Shown in pieces: positions 47,946 through 61,000 of a DNA stretch of 64,000 bases. The stretch's first letter is position 1; the number at the start of each line of letters is the position of its first letter. Made by a program: the position numbers and the translations under genes. Origin of the DNA: Hymenolepis diminuta (taxonomy: Eukaryota; Platyhelminthes; Cestoda; Cyclophyllidea; Hymenolepididae); NCBI GenBank assembly GCA_900708905.1, contig CAADRB010000007.1, forward strand, positions 2,773,389 to 2,837,388, read 5' to 3'. A model generated the notes under the pieces. That model was not told the DNA's origin. It did no database searches and saw only the letters and a list, made by a program, of their open reading frames with translations.

Positions 47946-50900
47946 ATAGATCCTGGAGTCAGTGCTATGAGAAACTTGAATTCTGCCATTCCGCTTCCGC
48001 TCTTAAACAAGAATTGAGTGGAGTTCCAATTAAGTGAATCCTGCTATGTTTAGATCATATGAACCGCTTAATATCATGCAAGATCATGTTGCTTTCTGCG
48101 GCCTTCGAAAGAAGAAATGAATCGAAGTGGTAAGACCTACCACCATAAATAAAAAAACTGGCCAATAAGCACTGATGGTTGTGGATGGTGAATTAATCAG
48201 TGAACTAGGGGATGAACTACGAACTTTCAATTTTGGAACGTAAAGTTAGTGAAGTGCCCAGAAAGTGAATATCCTGCAACCGGAGTCCAAAAGTTAAATG
48301 AAATTTTAAATCCTCTTATTCCTTATTGAACTTTGCTTAGCTGATTTCAGTTGCTCTTCCACGATAAAAATTACAAAATTTCCCCATTGCTATGGATTGT
48401 AATAAATATGATATGATTTATTTTCTGCTTCGATCGTGGTTAACCATTGGTTATTCCAGTCTATGGAGAATCCATGAAATCTGTTCTATTGACCATATAG
48501 CATAAACGCTGTGGCTGAAGATCATTAAACCAAGAAAAAAAGCATTTTCAACAAAATAAATAACATTGATTAACCAAAAATTTGCTGATTAAGTTAATGT
48601 TATGGCGTCGAAATACCTTCAGCATGATTAAATTGCAAAGGAAAGTGCCTTTTGTTTTACTAGATGGTGAAATCTTAAGTTCAATTTTATGAGACTGCCA
48701 GGGACACCGATTAAAAATAGATCTTATCGGTTTTTATTTTTTCAAATTTAAATATCTCCTCCCTTTTGGGTTTTTTTGACAGGTAAAATAAATAGCAAAA
48801 TTTTGTTTATTTGCAATTATCTTGGATAGATTTTAAGACCCTGGCCTACATTACATAAGCATTATTTTAATAGAAGATGCAACTTTGCACATATCACTCA
48901 AAAGCAGTTTTCTGCGAATTGCTTTAATATTTCGATACCAACTGAATAACCATTAAATCATGAAGTTCTATAGAGTTTAACTTATACTTTTCGCACTCTG
49001 AACCTAACTTTGTTTTAAAAATACAGATAAATATCGGATATATTTTTGCCAGCGTAATTTATAATTTAAAGTTAAATTAGATCAATTGAACACCTCAATT
49101 TTCATTATTTTACTTTTAACATACAGTACCTATGAAAAAAAGTTAAACATAACGGAAACTGGAATAATTTTTACAAACTGGTAAACCAAATTCCCCATCC
49201 TGTTCTAGGAACTCGATTCGACAGTTGAATTGGCCTACAACGGAAAAGCAAAGCGCAAGAAGGTATGAATTTTAATGTCTCGTTAACACGAAATTTTCCA
49301 AAAAGTCTGACTCACACGAGAATTTATAAGAAGTTCAATTTTCATTGTCATCATCACAGATTAGAAATAGTAGATAAGCAAATAGACATCTTCCCATATG
49401 ATTCTTCATCATAACAACTAAATTTCTAGGTTTATTTCAGAATTTAGTTCTTGCCATCAAGAGAAACCTGCCCATTGCCGTAGCACAATTAGGGTAGTCA
49501 TCACTATAGGAAACCGTCGGGCAACCATTGGACCTACCAAGGTGGTCGCCGGAAATTCTATCTGGAGGACTAGAAAGACTTTACTTAATACACTATAAAT
49601 CTAAAAATTTCTTTTTTGTCAAACCTACATAGGGAAGACTAATTTTTTAACCTTCTAAAGAGATATTTTTGCATTAAGTTATTAGAGTTCATCTTGAGTA
49701 ATTCTCTGTGCTACAGTAGAATATCATTACTGGTTTAATCTACTTGTTCTTGTCTGTAAATAGATACAAGTAAATCGAGGTTGGCATATTCAGCTACAAA
49801 ATATGATCGAATAGTCATCAAGCTTTGAATATGCCGGACATAGTGTCTCTATAAACCCGGGAGTTAAATGATGAGGATCGAACATTAGAAAATCACGAAG
49901 TGAACTCCTCATCTTATGAAAATATGAACATACTTCAGAAATCAAATAACTTAAGAATTCTGATACACCAACCCCATTACTTACTTGATGCTGACCATTT
50001 GGACCCGGTTGCTTCCTTTATTCGATTCATTTCCAGTAATTAAAACTTTCAAAAGATTTTATTCTGTGTCATGAACAATAATAAAACATCATAACAAATC
50101 TAAAGATGGGTCCTTGAAAAGGACAATGATTATGAAATTTGTACTTGATGATCAGTAAAAGTACAGCCTTCCCACTTATTAGGCTTGCAATATCAATTAA
50201 ATCTAGCAAGATTATTTCCAGTTATGAAGATACAGAGAGGGTCCATTAAAATAGTACGACCGATGGTCCCAAGTTATGTTAGTTGAGTGTTAACTAACTT
50301 TAAGAGGAGTTCTCCAAAACTATTCAGGTAGGACGAGTAATGTGCCGGTCACGCATTATTTGAAGAGGACACCTGTTTAGTATGTAGTAAATTAAAAATA
50401 TGTTAGAGAGTGAGAGTCATAAATAGAATATAGAGACACTTATTGGGCGAAATAAGTGGACTGGGGGGAATCCGTTAGTAACTTGAAGTACAATTTTAAA
50501 GTTATTGCTACGTAATGGCCATTACTAATTTATGAAGTATATGGCCGGAAGACCTTCAGAATATCTCTTAATACGAAATCTATCAGTGTTCTCTCTAAAC
50601 GAAAAGATAATGCTAACTTCATTTTAAAGATAGAAAAAATAACGCTTATCCATGATCAATGAGCTCCGAATTTCGAAGAATCACGAGCTGAGCAAATGCC
50701 GTTCATCAGTGCCTCATCATTTTGAATTAAGAACGAATATGAATAAATATGAGAGTTTATAGATTGTCTAAAGTTTTTGTAAATGGAAGTGTTTTTCAAC
50801 TATCTATGCATTCTTTGACTAATGCGATTAGCTTGATATTTGTATCCATCAAGCAGGATTTCTATAGTTAAATCATCAGATGTTTCCATGAAGGAGAGTA

Positions 50901-52233
50901 AACGGAAATTTGGAGAGGATAAAAATAATAAACTGAACATTTTTTTGAAATGAATTAGTTACTTAGTTGAGTAATTTGAACCAGATTGCTTGGTCTTAAA
51001 ATGTGAGTCTGTTTGATTTTAGGTGTGTTTTCTTGAAAATGGGAAAGAGTTATAATAATATGGGGGGATAAAACGGCGAAGTGTAAAGGTCAGTAGGAGA
51101 TAAAAAATTTTATATCTTAAATGTCGAAATAGCTAAAATGATAATATCGTGACTTTTCAAAAATAAAACCGTATTTTGTTCTAATCTGCAAACTTTTAAT
51201 TAAAGTAATAGAAAAATGCTGTTAGAAAATTCAATTACATTTCTAGTAAGAAGTTAGAGAAATGTCAAAATAAGAAGCATTTTTGAGAATGCCAATTGTA
51301 CTTCAATTAATTTAAACAATAAAAATTTTTTCACACTGTTCATTTATTTTAATTTCGGTCAAGACTTATATATTTCTTCAAATTTATTGAGAAAAGAATG
51401 AGTCCGTATTCCGATCCTGAAGCTTAGATATCAAAACGGTTTCGGTTATGGTTGTCTTCAATATTTGAAAGATTCCTTAGGATTTGTGGAACTAAGAGGT
51501 TGAAGCATGTCTTTGATGGCAAGAGAATAAAATTGCGGAAAATTCTGGTTTTCGAAATTGAAAGTCTACGTATATTCTGATTGTGATGAAAACCTTACAC
51601 CCCAATGGACAAAAAAGTACTAGACAGTGGTGACACTTTCAACCTCCTATCTTAATTTAAATGTGATAGCTGCCGTGTCCTTTAAAAACTGGCTAAATTT
51701 ACAGTCTAGTAATTCTCTTAACCGACCAAATTAACAATATGAAACAAATTACACGATTTTACTCATTTAATCTAAACAGGAAGTAAAAATAAAGCGAATA
51801 AAATTGTTTCTGTTTAATTGAATTTAGCTATAGTACCTGCGCACTCAGACTCACAGCTCTGCTTGGTCTTTCAGTAAATTGTGAACCTACTGACTCATAT
51901 CCTAATTGCTGCTAACCACCTTATTGCACTCCCATTTTGCCTGTTTCTCACAGCCTGAGTTGCCCTTGTTCAATACTAATGCCTTCCTTGCCAATTCCTC
52001 TTCCTAATCCCTTCACCTTTCCCATCGCATTCACTTCCAGTTGTTTAATATACACGCGATCCTACTTAACTCCTGGTATTCTCATCTGAGAAAGGATCTT
52101 GCATCCTGCCAACCTTAGAAAGATCCTAAGTTCTATGAAGGAACGACCAGCGTGATTTGGTCCGGCTCCTTGAGATTAAAGAGCTAATTTTATTCCTTTT
52201 TGAATAAGCGTATAATCAACCATTCTATCTTAG

Positions 52234-52346
52234 GAACCCAGACATTAGCATTCCCAATTTATCCACGAATTTGTCTGGTTGGGGCACCATCCAATTACGT
52301 ACGTCATCATGGTGAATGTGATTTACGCCTGTCATATTGGCGTACT
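52234..52346 (+). CDS. Candidate internal exon of an unidentified gene
   Basis: A TATCTTAG acceptor is followed by 113 open bases and a strong GTAAGT donor. In the fully open frame, which needs one base from an upstream exon, it reads TQTLAFPIYPRICLVGAP then SNYVRHHGECDLRLSYWRT. It has higher GC and a more protein-like composition than its surroundings. I do not recognise the family and found no neighbouring exon on the plus strand. Confidence 0.3.
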
Positions 52347-53999
52347 GTAAGTGATTATGGGTAAAATAGATTAAATCAAAACATTAAAGAAATAAATCCT
52401 TCTATATACACACCAATTTATTTAAATGCCACAGCCACTGTGGTTGATTAATGTGGTCATAAAATAATTGTTGTATCCACAATATATTATATTGCTTTAA
52501 AATAATCCACAGCAATCCATAGTAAAGAGAGAGGATCGAAAATTCCAAAATTCAATTTTCATTAATGGCCTCCTGGATCACTGATCAAATTCTTACCCAC
52601 AATCTGCATCGATTATTGACCGATTGCTTAATTATGGTGATCGGTCCTGCCACCTCGGTTTACTTATTTCATCATGATCTTACACGATTTTAGCAGAGCT
52701 CACAAAGCAGACCTTCTCTCAAATACATCAACATTCCATCTAATCGAACTAACTACTCTCCCCTTTCACAACCATTTTGTCAAGGTAATGCAAAAGAGAA
52801 CAATAAACAAAGCTTTACACTTATTGCAAATTCAAGATTTCAATGAGATTTTACAGTGAACTTTCAAATAAAAATATCTGTTTTGATCTTAGGATAACCA
52901 TTGGAGTGTTTTAAATTTGATTATTTAGAAAAAGAAACAGTTTAATATTTTTACTGGGATGTGAAGAAAATTGCATTATTAGCCATTTCATATGCCTGTG
53001 GGTAATGTCATTTTATTTCCAACAAGTAAGCGATCCGGAAGAATAAGATTGAGTCTTAAAATAAATCAGCGAAAAATTTTCAATAAAAACTTATTTCGAA
53101 TAAATATAGAATAAAGATAAGCAAATAAATTTATATAAAGATCCAAATAGATTGGGATGCTATGACCAAACAAGGATATTAATCAACCAATCCAAGAGCT
53201 CTAAATATAGTGGACATAATCTCATATATGAATTTGGAAATCAAGTGATGAAAGTTGGACATTACGACATCACAAAGGAGACAGCTTAATACTTCCGTGT
53301 TCAAATAAAATAAAGTTTCATTTCCGGTTTATTGCTGACGCCCCCCTCCCCTCCGTTTCATACCTAATTAGACTCTGCTTTTTTCTTTATTTAGATGTTT
53401 TTCAATGACTAAAACTTTTAAAAGTAATTTAGCTGTGCAGTGGGCTTAATAGTTAAGCAAATGTGGATAAGTATATTATAGGATAAGGAAATCAACTTCA
53501 GTGTTAAAGTGCGCAAATTTTGAAACAGTCCGGCTCAGAGTAATCCTTATCAATTCACCAAATACACATTTTACCATGAAAATATCATTAAATTAGGATT
53601 TTCCTTGGAGCATCATTGCTAACTATCTGAATTTCTTGTTTAATCGTCAAAATAAAGATTGCGCTATCAATTTCGACGAGAATTACAGATCAAATAAGGA
53701 TTACCACAGAGGCATTCTACTAAGTTGAATGAATCAATTGAAAATGTCACACAAATTTAATTAACGACATGGCTAACTTCTAGTAACATGTTTGCGTTTG
53801 TTCATTATCACATGATAGATGCATACCTAAATGTGATTCCTCGTACTATTCAGGTTTTGATATTATAAAGTGCATATGTACGACGGTCTGTACATTTCAC
53901 AACGAATATTTACCCGTGAGTAAGCTCATGAGCGTTATCGATATTGGTAACTGATACACGAATGTTATGTGCCAGTTTGTAACAGGAGTTCTGCCTATT

Positions 54000-55043
54000 T
54001 TTAAATTTAAATTTAAGTGAAAAGTATGTTAAAATACATTTATTCAGTATTCAACATAGTCATCATTTTTATTAATTTCATCTTCCCACTTTGCCATAAG
54101 CTTTCTCATTCCTTCTTCATAGAATTTAGCCAGTTTGGAATCAAAAAAAAGAAACTATCTTCTTCTTCTCTTGAAGTAAGTCTATGTCCCCTTAGATGAT
54201 TCTCTAAGATGAAAATCAGTTGGTGCAAGATCAGGAGGATATGGTGGGTGATGCATGACTTCCCAGCCAAATAGTTCAACGAAATTTTTGGTTAGTTGTG
54301 AAGTGTGTCATGATGCAGAATCACTCCTTTTCGGTTAATCAAAGAAAGCCGTTTTTCCTTCTTTTAAACGAGTTAGCTACTGACGGTAAACTTCACATGT
54401 TATTGTTTGATTATCACCCATTAGTTCATAATAAACACTTCCCTTCAAATCCCACCATACACACAAAAGAAATTTTTTCTGGTGCAGTGCACTTCTCGGT
54501 TGCGGAATAGGCTTTGAATTACGGCTTAGCCACTGTCTTTTGAGCTAAACATTGTTGTAAAGGATCCATTTCTCGTCGCTGTCGATTATGATTCGGTGCA
54601 AAAAAGGTGCCTGAAGTTCGCGAGAACACAGTGAAACAACAGGCCAAACACTGTTGCTTGTTGATTTCTGACAAATCGTGTGGAGGGATCCATTTTCCAG
54701 CCTTTGAGTCTTTTTATTTCCCCATATATGGTCATATGGTGGCTTACGTTAAAGCTTTTGCTCGGTTCTCCAGTAGTGCAGGTTGGATTTTCATCAATGG
54801 CAACTAACAATTGCTCAGAATTAAGGTATTGAGCATCCTCCTCTCGGCTCATCTCTCGTCTTTTAGGCTGAAGTCATCCTTTTTGAAACCACCTGCAGAA
54901 AACCACCTTCTGCCGGTCACTTTATTCACAACATTATTTCCATATGTGTCTTTGGGTGTTGTTGCTGCTGAGCTTGCCGTATTTCCTTTGTGAAATTCAA
55001 ACGAAAAAATATGCCGGATATACTCTTCATTTGAATTGCACAT
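54000..55043 (-). pseudogene. Decayed mariner transposase
   Basis: The minus strand carries a near full-length mariner transposase broken by frameshifts and stops. In order: an N-terminal helix-turn-helix part starting at 55043 (YIRHIFSFEFHKGNTASSA, then GRRWFSAGGFKKDDFSLKDE), the second DNA-binding part (EQLLVAIDENPT, SFNVSHHMTIYGEIKRLKGW), DLSEINKQQCLACC in another frame, the catalytic block HRIIIDSDEKWIL, WWDLKGSVYYEL, and a final block GWEVMHHPPYPPDLAPTDFH holding the third catalytic aspartate. The region around the second aspartate is damaged. Terminal inverted repeats could not be recognised. The gene cannot make a working enzyme; it is a fossil of a mariner insertion. Confidence 0.88.
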
Positions 55044-58000
55044 TAAGGCTGGAAATAGTTATTAACAACGATAATTATCGCGCAATCTGAAAGAAGAAAT
55101 AATATTTTATTAATTACCATAGATAAGCATGCAACATTAATGTGCTAAATTGAAGAAATCGTGCCCTAAACACATAGCTCAAAAATTGGACGAAACTTCT
55201 GCTACAATTTAATACTTCAGATGAAATATTTATCAATCATTTATGTTCATTTTAAAAAGAATTATACAAAAAATAGCTTCTAAATAATGATAGTGATCAA
55301 TGATTCCGTTATGGACTTTTCAGTGGTCAGTTGCTAAATTGAAATCGCTGAATTTCCAAGATTATATAAATCGGTCACTTCTGTAATATCACTACAACTT
55401 CAGTTCATTTAACTTAAAATCAATTAAAATTGTTGGAAGATAACTGATTTGATTTCCATCCAACACGATTTATTAACTTAACAGAGGTTTCATTTTTCGC
55501 AGTGACTCAGATGAGTAACAAAGCAGTCACTTTCCTTTTCTTCCTGACATATACACTAAAGATGTTTGTTATCCTGACCTAAATGACATGTGAAATTAGT
55601 ACTGGTTCTATTCACTCAAGGGAAACGATAAAAGGTTGTTTTCTCCATCATCATGGTACTGAATCATAATTATTTCATCATGGACATAACATTCACTCAC
55701 TATTGTGCATCTAAAGTCATTTGTTCTAGAGTGAAGTTTAAAATCTCAACCTCACTACGACATTTAATCTGATTAATTGCTTTTGATGAATATACTATCA
55801 CTTATGTTTAGGCAAGTCTTGACAAAGCACGGCTGGGTTGAAAGTTCTCATTGATTTCTCATTAACTTCTCTTTGAGTATTCTAAAGGAGGAAATATCTC
55901 CATATCTTAACCAAATGCTCAGTTTGACCAACTTTTCAATAAGCCATGAACACTGTGAATGAGTACTTGCCCAGAAAACAAGGTATCGAACCCTTGAATT
56001 TGAACTCTGGAACAGAGTGCTCAAATTATAGAACTACGGAGAACTTCCATCAATTAATAAGTTAATTTTAATTAAATTTCACTTTAAACTAATACCGAAA
56101 GCTAATTTTCGAAGGTGAGTTTTGAGTATTATTTGTCATTTCTTTATTGCCATTAGTAAACAAAATGGAAAATTTTAGATCTCGACGGAAATCAATTAAT
56201 TTTTTTTGATAATCTATCGAGTCAATGGGAATTATGGTACTAAGATTACATTTAATCGATCTGAAACTGTTTCAGTTGGGAATTTTGGCATTTACTGATT
56301 AAAGCTGACATTTAAACTAATGAGAGTCTGCATTCCATCTCCGTTATCTAGTTTGATCTGTTGCATCAGTTTATCTATCTGAAAAAATCCCACCATAAGG
56401 CAGTGGGGTGGAATTCCAGTATAGTCTACACATACATCAGATCAGTCTCATTATCAGAGGGCAGTAGGGATCTAATATCTGGACACTGTAAAACTGATCC
56501 ATTGAAAATAAATCATATTTGATAATATTGTGAACCTGACAGAAAAATATCCTAGAAAATCTAGTTATAAGAGAGATGTATTGGGTGTCTCAAATCTAGT
56601 ACAGTTTTCTTGAATGTTGTGATTGGTGTCTTGCTGCGTAGATATGTAAAATTCATCTTATCAATACTCATATTGATGCAAAAAGATGATAGTGTTTTAT
56701 TTAAGGGGTAATGTCTGATAACTGAAAATAGCGAAATAGTTCAGTAAATGATGAAGCAAAGTGGTGACCAGAAGTTTATTAAGACGTCAATAGTCTCACT
56801 TAATTTGATTTCTGGAAGCATTACATGATCCTGTTTTATGAAAGGGTTATAATCTAATTTGTAATATTTACATTTCTAGAAAATCGATTTAAACGAATTA
56901 ATCTCTGTGGTTTCTTAATGATCGCATTTCTACGGTATTTCTAGGCTTATTCACCAGTTAATTGTATTGGATGGTTAGTAATATTACCTTGGCTCATTTG
57001 TATCTTCTTACAGACAGGTATAGCAGGCAGATAAGACTTGTAAAGTTCTTTTAAACAAAACAGGATACACTCGATTCTACTCCGGAAAACTAACTTATGA
57101 ATCCGTCAGATATGTATTAGTAATCATCGGTCTCAAAATAGGTAACAATATTTTAAGCATGTAAAATTGTTAATCCCATTTATTTAATGGTCGTATCAAA
57201 GACGCGAATTTGACAATACAATGGATAGCCTTCAAATTCTAGTATACCGAGAAAGAGCCCCGCGAAACTTAATAATTACTTTTTCTGCATCTTGAAAACC
57301 CTTTTCAGTCCGGACTTGTATTTTAAAAATCGGAAGGATAAATTTACGGAAATATTTCTCCTCATTTCTTTGGCAGCCTTGAATTTGTGATAATCATTTG
57401 AAAACATACATCCCAAAATATGAGTGACTACATGCCAATTGTATCCCGTAAGAATATTTTTGGTCTAACAAAACTCCTCAACTTGATTGAAAAGCATGAA
57501 CACAACAATGCACAATTAACTGGATTAAAAATATTTTTCCTTACTACACCCTAGAAAGGCTACCATTAGCTAAATTGTTCATACACTAACTGTATATGAA
57601 TAAGAATGAACAAAAAGGAAATTGGATATAAAGGCAGAGAAGTACAAAGTATCTCAAATGAGTTCTCCAGTTGTTTCGATAAATGGATTAGAATTTGAAA
57701 GCTAGGCTTCGATTATGTACTTAGAGTATCAAAAGTTATAACAACCTGCAATCGATTGATCGTATCAAACATGCGATGTGATGTGTGCCTTCCAATGAAA
57801 AAAAATGAAAATTATGAATTTTACTCCTGAAATGAAAGATTTCTGCTTAGTTCAAATAGTGTCACCTTCTCTTAAAGATCTACACAGAATGAGGTGATTG
57901 AGAGTACTGAGTACAGTTGAAGCTAAGCCTTAAATTTAATCTGTTATATTTTCAACCCACATTAGTTTAGATACGAATGAATCGCATTTAACTGTATTTC

Positions 58001-61000
58001 CCATAGTTTCAAGTTCGTCTAGTAGAATTGTGCGCCAGGATCGGAGAGTTTAACATGCTTGCCTGCACAGTCAGAAGTCATAGTGTTCATCGGTGAACCT
58101 GTTAGAGAAAGCGACCAATCGCTATAGTTAATTGTGAGTAGAAATGGGAGCGGCGGAATTAGGGTTTCTCACTTTAGAGGCACTATGATGATGAATGCAA
58201 AAAAAACGGTTCTCTAAATGGACACCATCGCTGTCTTCAGAGTTGCAAAGCTGTTAGCTTTTCTATAAGCTTGTTTCATTTGCGGCCTTTGCAAGTCAGC
58301 TTAATTCAGCAAAGGACTAGTCGTAATTTACTAAGTCCATATTTCGGATCCTATCTTGAACATGCATAAACAGGAGCATATAATATCCTACTGGTTTATT
58401 TGTCGAAAATAAAAAGGAAGCTCGATTAAAAACAAATTATTCACATTTACTTTTCCATATTTTTTTTATTTTTAGAACCAGGAGTGAAAAAAATTCTGGA
58501 AAACTGTCAAATCATTTTCCACTCTCAAACTGAGACAAAACAAATAATACACAGTTGTTTTAAACTGTCACTGAAAATCCTGAAGTAATATTGGCATAAG
58601 ATAAACTTAATCATTCATCTTATGGTTTTGCTGGTTCTGTTAACATTTAGAGCATTGCATTAAGGTTTTGAAATAAAAAGGAACGATGTAAATAAAGTGA
58701 TTATAAAATATTAAAAAAAGCAATAAGATGTTTAAAGTAAATTATGATGATTGAGGCTTCCTTAGAATTAAGGGAGTGTAGATTTAAAATAAAATCTGTG
58801 ACGATAACTGGGGAGACATGACATTGGTCGAATCAGCAGACCACAATATCGTTCATGTAGGTTTGGAAATAAACTGCATGTTTATAATGTCAAAATTTAC
58901 TGCATTTTAACTTTAATATTTTAAATCCTTTAAAGTAAAAGGTAATTATAACTATTTATTGCAATTATTGCTACAAATGCATAAGTTAATTTTATGTTTG
59001 GAGCTTACGGAATTTTATCTCAATAAACGCTTTGTACGACCTACTAAATTGCCAATGAATTTTGTAGTCCATGCCCTAACAGAACAGTGATGCTTTAAAA
59101 AGCGTTTCCAAGGGATTCCCTTTGGGAAATCTCATATTTAATAAGTTGTGATTCTGTTAGATGATATTTTAAACAGCATAAAATTGTATTTTCACACAGT
59201 CTGATTTATTTTTTGAAAAAACTGGAAGGTCAAATGTAATGCTCAGGGGTTTATTAATAATTAAACTTACTTCTTAAAAATGGGGCTTTTATAATCATGA
59301 CTTCAAATTATATTTCTCACAAATCAATGCCGTATTATATTGTTTTAAATGATTCTACTTTAGTGGCTGGTTGATTTCGATAGTCATCATGTTTGTAAGT
59401 ACATTATAGGTAGAAGAAATCCAAATTGAGATTGAAACAAAAAGCAGATTGTATACTGATACTCTTCCCGCCCCATTCAAATTCAGGTGTGATTCAGAAA
59501 TTATTGTGAAAGTGACATTGATTGACAGTAGATTAAGTTTAAAAATTAGATATATTAAAACTCAATATTAAATTCGTTCCATATACGAATTCGTTAAATG
59601 CATAAGTATATACTATATTTCACATGCATAAAAAGAATAACCATGACAGAAATTGTTTCTGCCTAACAATATATCTTGCCTAAAAACTGAAAAATCAGAC
59701 GTTGTCTTAAAACAGTCAAAGGGAAGTCGAAGACGAAATTAACAGATCTAATATTAAACCCACAAGTGGATATTAGACTGACGTAAACCTTCATATTTCA
59801 TTACACTTTCCTGTGGAAATGAACAGAATGACATTTACTTCTTTTTAACAAATTCAAATTAAGTATGTTCCAAATTCCATAATGACAGTAAATCATTAAA
59901 TATGTTCTTGGTTTTTTTAAATAAGGGTATGAAATAATTTATAATTATATATAAATCGCATTCTTTTGTCCTTCTGAGAGATGCAATTTTGAGACGCCCT
60001 CTGATTGGACAGTGACTGTCCATTTCCTTGCATTTGATTGGCTCACGCAAAAGTGAATGCAATAGCCACAACTAGGTACACTGGTTCAAATCTTTTTTTA
60101 CCTACCGAAACTTGAATCTCATATTTTCTCGTAAGAAAATTTCTTTTGCCATTTTTTTCATTTTCCTAAGCTTGCTAATTTAAATGCATCATTGTTAACA
60201 TCTTTAACAACTTCAAAATTGTTAATTCAGCATTATATATACTAGATTTTTTGCAGGAAAAAAGCATTTACAATAATAAGGATTATGCATGGTTTGTCAT
60301 TTAGTGAAAACCAAGTATATTTCTCTTATAAATTTGTTAACCCTTGTATACGAAAAAAAATCATTTTTTTCCTTTTTTAATTTTTATTTATATATATCTT
60401 ATAAATCAATTTACTGAAATATTTAGCCTAATAAATGAAGGTCATTTTCAGTCTTTTATTAAAGTATTTTATTTACTTAAATACAATAATTATTTAATCT
60501 CTCATTGCCATTTATTAAAAGCGATTTTTATAATTACCTGAGAAATTTCTAATTTACTTATAACACCGGTTTTATGCCTTTCGTATGAACAAAAATTCCA
60601 AATAATTCAATTTCAATTTGCTGGAGTTAATTAAACATTAATTAAAAATTGCCTTTCATTAATTAATTACTGAATGATCGGACGAATTGGATTAGTAGAC
60701 ACTATTAAATGCAAATGTGAATGAGTCGGCGTCGCCGAGATTATAAAAACTTACTCATTCAGACATTTGTTTTGTTTCCATTTGTATATTCTTATAGCAG
60801 TGGAAAAACCAACGCTCTACATGTTTTTTATCATTCGTAATAAATTTAAATAAAAAATTGGAATCTACATTGTATTTCTTTTCCATCTGCTGTTGTACAA
60901 GCCGTTATGATGAGAAGTTAGAAGCGATATGAAATGAATAATAAATATTCATTCTAAGTAAATGCTACTGAGCTCTTCTGTACAAAAAACGTCTCTTCTT

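Larger units (their letters stand above)
42348..53999. other. Long AT-rich region without a nameable gene
   Basis: About 11.6 kb with mostly stop-rich frames. Two stretches could be real exons and are listed separately (45460-45681 and 52234-52346). A run of ten G occurs at 47936-47945. The open frames at 43556-43738, 45048-45233 and 46004-46222 have no family similarity. Confidence 0.5.
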
